Part shown: piece after piece, positions 6,363 through 8,257 of the stretch
Position numbering within the stretch: position 1 is the stretch's first letter
Layout: each line of letters starts with the position of its first letter
DNA from: an uncultured Oscillospiraceae bacterium
GTDB lineage: Bacteria > Bacillota > Clostridia > Oscillospirales > Oscillospiraceae
NCBI GenBank assembly: GCA_900769835.1
Contig: CAAGIE010000009.1
Location: 1 to 8,257, forward strand
Reading direction: 5' to 3'
DNA length: 8,257 nt
Notes under the pieces: model-generated
Database searches by the model: none
Seen by the model: only the letters and a program-made list of their open reading frames with translations
Told to the model about the DNA's origin: nothing
Position numbers and translations under genes: made by a program

Positions 6363-7037
6363 ATGATCGCAGCCGTCTGGCTGCTGCTCGGCAGCCTGAT
6401 GACATCCCTGCAGTTATCCACCGGGAGTTTCCCCAAGCCCTTGTCCCGGGAGGAAGAACAGCACTACCTGATGTTGTCCGCCCGGGGGGATATGCAAGCC
6501 CGCAATATCCTTATCGAGCGCAATCTCCGCCTTGTGGCGCACATTATGAAGAAGTACTATGCCCAGGGGGCGGATCAGGAGGATCTGATCTCCATCGGCA
6601 CCATCGGGCTGATTAAAGGCATTACTACATTCGATATGCAAAAAGGCGCCCGCCTTGCCACCTATGCGGCCCGTTGCGTGGAAAATGAGATACTGATGTA
6701 TTTCCGCAGTCAGAAAAAGTCCAGTCAGGATGTGTCCCTGTCCGATTACATTGAAACCGGTGCTGACGGCGCGGCGCTGGAGTTGATGGACGTGGTGGGT
6801 CAGGAGCAGGATATGCTGGAGCAACTGGCAGGTAAAGAACTGCAAGCCCAGGCGCTACGGGCGGTGGAAACCTGCCTGACACCTCAGGAAAAGCAGGTGA
6901 TCACCCTGCGTTACGGGCTGGGAGGGGGAGAGCCGATGCGCCAGCGGGAGGTGGCGGCAACCACCGGCATCAGCCGCAGTTATGTGAGCCGCATCGAGAA
7001 AAAGGCGCTCGATAAACTTCGACAGGCTCTCCAATGA
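6363..7037 (+). CDS. sigK: Sporulation RNA polymerase sigma factor SigK, probable pro-form
   Basis: SigK directs late mother-cell transcription during sporulation (coat and cortex genes). The 224-residue protein aligns by eye with Bacillus SigK: FPKPLSREEE (23-32), region 2 with NLRLVAHIMKKY (54-65), EDLISIGTIGLIKGI (73-87) and ATYAARCVENEILMYFR (99-115), then QDVSLSDYI (122-130), and region 4 with LTPQEKQVITLRYGLG (172-187) and the recognition helix SRSYVSRIEKKAL (204-216). LVAH, IKGI, AARC and RSYVSRIEK separate it from SigE. Residues 1-18 are hydrophobic, as in the pro-sequence that SpoIVFB removes in Bacillus, though about five residues shorter. The gene is continuous, with no skin-type insertion. 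The start has GGAGG 9 bases upstream. I could not recognise a convincing SigE promoter in the 118 bases shared with the divergent macro gene. Confidence 0.93.
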   Translation: MIAAVWLLLGSLMTSLQLSTGSFPKPLSREEEQHYLMLSARGDMQARNILIERNLRLVAHIMKKYYAQGADQEDLISIGTIGLIKGITTFDMQKGARLATYAARCVENEILMYFRSQKKSSQDVSLSDYIETGADGAALELMDVVGQEQDMLEQLAGKELQAQALRAVETCLTPQEKQVITLRYGLGGGEPMRQREVAATTGISRSYVSRIEKKALDKLRQALQ

Positions 7038-7079
7038 GAAAAAACCCTTGAAAAAACTGCACTTTTCCGGGAATTTGTG

Positions 7080-7107
7080 TTGACAAATAAATGCACAAGT
7101 GTATAAT
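7080..7107 (+). promoter_or_regulatory. Strong sigma-A promoter for the Re-citrate synthase-like gene
   Basis: Perfect TTGACA (7080-7085) and perfect TATAAT (7102-7107) with a 16-base spacer. The expected start is near 7114, giving a leader of about 35 bases. The -10 box lies inside a small palindrome, TGTATA-ATTG-TATACA (7100-7115), which could be an operator or chance in an AT-rich stretch. Confidence 0.85.
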
Positions 7108-7148
7108 TGTATACATAAAACCAAAACGCAAGAAACGAGGAAACAAAA

Positions 7149-8257
7149 ATGTTAGAAATTTCCAACAAGACAAATCTGCTGGAGAAGAAGTCTTATAAAT
7201 ATTCCTTGCAGGATGTGGCAGAGCCCAACCTGCAGCGTGAAATTTTCCCTCTGGGCGAGACTCCCAAAGTGGCGTTCAACCACCGCCGCGTGCCGCTGAA
7301 TATGCCCGAGGAGATCTGGATCACCGATACCTCCCTGCGGGACGGTCAGCAGTCCGTTGAGCCCTATACTGTGGATCAGATCGTGAACATCTATAAACTC
7401 CTCTCCAAGTTGGGCGGCCCCTACGGTATCATCCGCCAGACCGAGTTCTTCGTATATAGCCAGAAGGATCGTCAGGCCATCGAAAAGTGTATGGAACTGG
7501 GTCTGAAGTTCCCCGAGATCACCACCTGGATCCGCGCCAGCAAGGAGGACTTCAAACTGGTCAAGGATCTGGGCATCAAGGAGACCGGCATTCTGGTAAG
7601 TTGCAGTGACTATCATATCTTCAAGAAAATGAAGATGACCCGTTCCCAGGCGCTGGAGCATTATCTGTCCGCAGTGAAGGACGCATTCGATACCGGCATT
7701 ATGCCCCGTTGCCACCTGGAGGACATCACCCGTGCCGATTTCTACGGCTTCGTGGTTCCCTTTGTCAATGAACTGCAAAAACTGTCCCGTGAAGCAGGCA
7801 TCCCCGTGAAGATCCGCGCCTGCGACACTATGGGCTACGGCGTTCCCTATACCGAAGCGGCTCTGCCCCGAAGCGTGGCAGGTATCATCTACGGTCTGCA
7901 GCACTACTCCGATGTCCCCAGCAGTTTGCTGGAGTGGCACGGTCACAACGACTTCTATAAGGCCGTTGCCAATGCATCTACCGCCTGGTTGTACGGCGCA
8001 TCCGCAGTCAACTGCTCCCTGCTGGGCATCGGCGAGCGCACCGGCAACATCCCTCTGGAGGCAATGGTCTTTGAGTATGCATCTCTCCGCGGTTCTATGG
8101 ACGGTATGGATCCCACGGTGATCACCGAGATTGCCGAGTATTTCCGTAAGGACATCGGCTACAATATCGCCGATATGACGCCTTTCGTAGGCAGAAACTT
8201 CAATGTGACCCGGGCCGGTATCCACGCCGACGGCCTGATGAAGGATCAGGAGATCTA
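7149..8257 (+). CDS. DRE-TIM metallolyase, probable Re-citrate synthase (3' end beyond window)
   Basis: This enzyme family condenses acetyl-CoA with a 2-oxo acid; the Re-citrate synthase branch makes citrate from oxaloacetate in anaerobes that lack the ordinary GltA enzyme. The open frame gives 369 residues and leaves the window without a stop. Seen are the catalytic ITDTSLRDGQQ with Arg64 and Asp65 (58-68), the metal-site EWHGHNDF with His264 and His266 (262-269), LLGIGERTGN (291-300) and FNVTRAGIHADG (351-362). The N-terminal stretch before the barrel (about 1-55, FNHRRVPLNMPEEIW), IIRQTEFFVY and SDYHIFKKMKMTRSQA resemble, from memory, the clostridial Re-citrate synthase group more than LeuA or homocitrate synthase, but substrate assignment inside this superfamily is error-prone. 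GAGG lies about 8 bases before the ATG, behind a near-perfect promoter. It would feed citrate towards 2-oxoglutarate and glutamate. Confidence 0.85.
   Translation, partial: MLEISNKTNLLEKKSYKYSLQDVAEPNLQREIFPLGETPKVAFNHRRVPLNMPEEIWITDTSLRDGQQSVEPYTVDQIVNIYKLLSKLGGPYGIIRQTEFFVYSQKDRQAIEKCMELGLKFPEITTWIRASKEDFKLVKDLGIKETGILVSCSDYHIFKKMKMTRSQALEHYLSAVKDAFDTGIMPRCHLEDITRADFYGFVVPFVNELQKLSREAGIPVKIRACDTMGYGVPYTEAALPRSVAGIIYGLQHYSDVPSSLLEWHGHNDFYKAVANASTAWLYGASAVNCSLLGIGERTGNIPLEAMVFEYASLRGSMDGMDPTVITEIAEYFRKDIGYNIADMTPFVGRNFNVTRAGIHADGLMKDQEI

Noticed and set aside
7045..7071. Possible terminator hairpin after sigK (CCC..GAAAA with TTTTC.GGG)
   Set aside because: The stem is interrupted by bulges, mostly AT, and not followed by a T-run, so it is not convincing.
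7152..8225. Long open frame (357 codons) on the minus strand opposite the Re-citrate synthase-like gene
   Set aside because: It lies wholly antisense to a gene with clear catalytic motifs, has low-complexity composition typical of antisense frames in GC-rich genes, and shows no recognisable domain.

Overview
The window looks like a chromosomal segment of a spore-forming, moderately GC-rich member of the Firmicutes, most likely a gut Clostridia/Oscillospirales-type bacterium. The reasons are an intact sporulation sigma factor of the SigK type, strong AGGAGG ribosome sites, sigma-A type promoters, the mreC/mreD arrangement, and a Re-citrate-synthase-like enzyme typical of anaerobic clostridia. 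There are nine protein genes, seven on the minus strand (two of them edge-partial or short) and two on the plus strand. I see no tRNA, rRNA, CRISPR or insertion sequence, and no gene-free stretch reaches 300 bases.

Right to left on the minus strand, positions 3629 to 1 form one housekeeping operon: a U32-family protein (probably an Fe-S RNA hydroxylase rather than a peptidase), the Maf nucleotide pyrophosphatase, MreC, and the start of a probable MreD that runs off the window. The genes are 11 bases apart, overlapping by ATGA, and 5 bases apart, so they are almost certainly co-transcribed from an extended -10 promoter at about 3663-3671.

Positions 3721 to 6244, also on the minus strand, form a compact ADP-ribose-related island: a macrodomain protein fused to an Xre-like helix-turn-helix, a small von Willebrand A (MIDAS) protein, and an ADP-ribosylglycohydrolase. 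The last two are coupled with a single base between them. Two different ADP-ribose-recognising or -removing folds sit side by side, yet no ADP-ribosyltransferase is visible. Between the macro gene and the VWA gene lies a roughly 61-base imperfect palindrome. One arm holds the -10 box and the other holds the VWA ribosome site. It could terminate macro transcripts, hide the VWA ribosome site in read-through RNA, and leave it open in RNA started at the local promoter. A strong hairpin at 3676-3701 ends the island.

On the plus strand from 6363, a sigK gene diverges from the macro gene. It is uninterrupted and carries a short hydrophobic N-terminus resembling the SigK pro-sequence. After it, a TTGACA/TATAAT promoter drives a DRE-TIM metallolyase that resembles Re-citrate synthase and is cut by the window edge.

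The most interesting region is the macro-HTH / VWA / ADP-ribosylglycohydrolase island with its palindromic control region. The domain families are known, but the function of the combination and the switch-like leader are inference.
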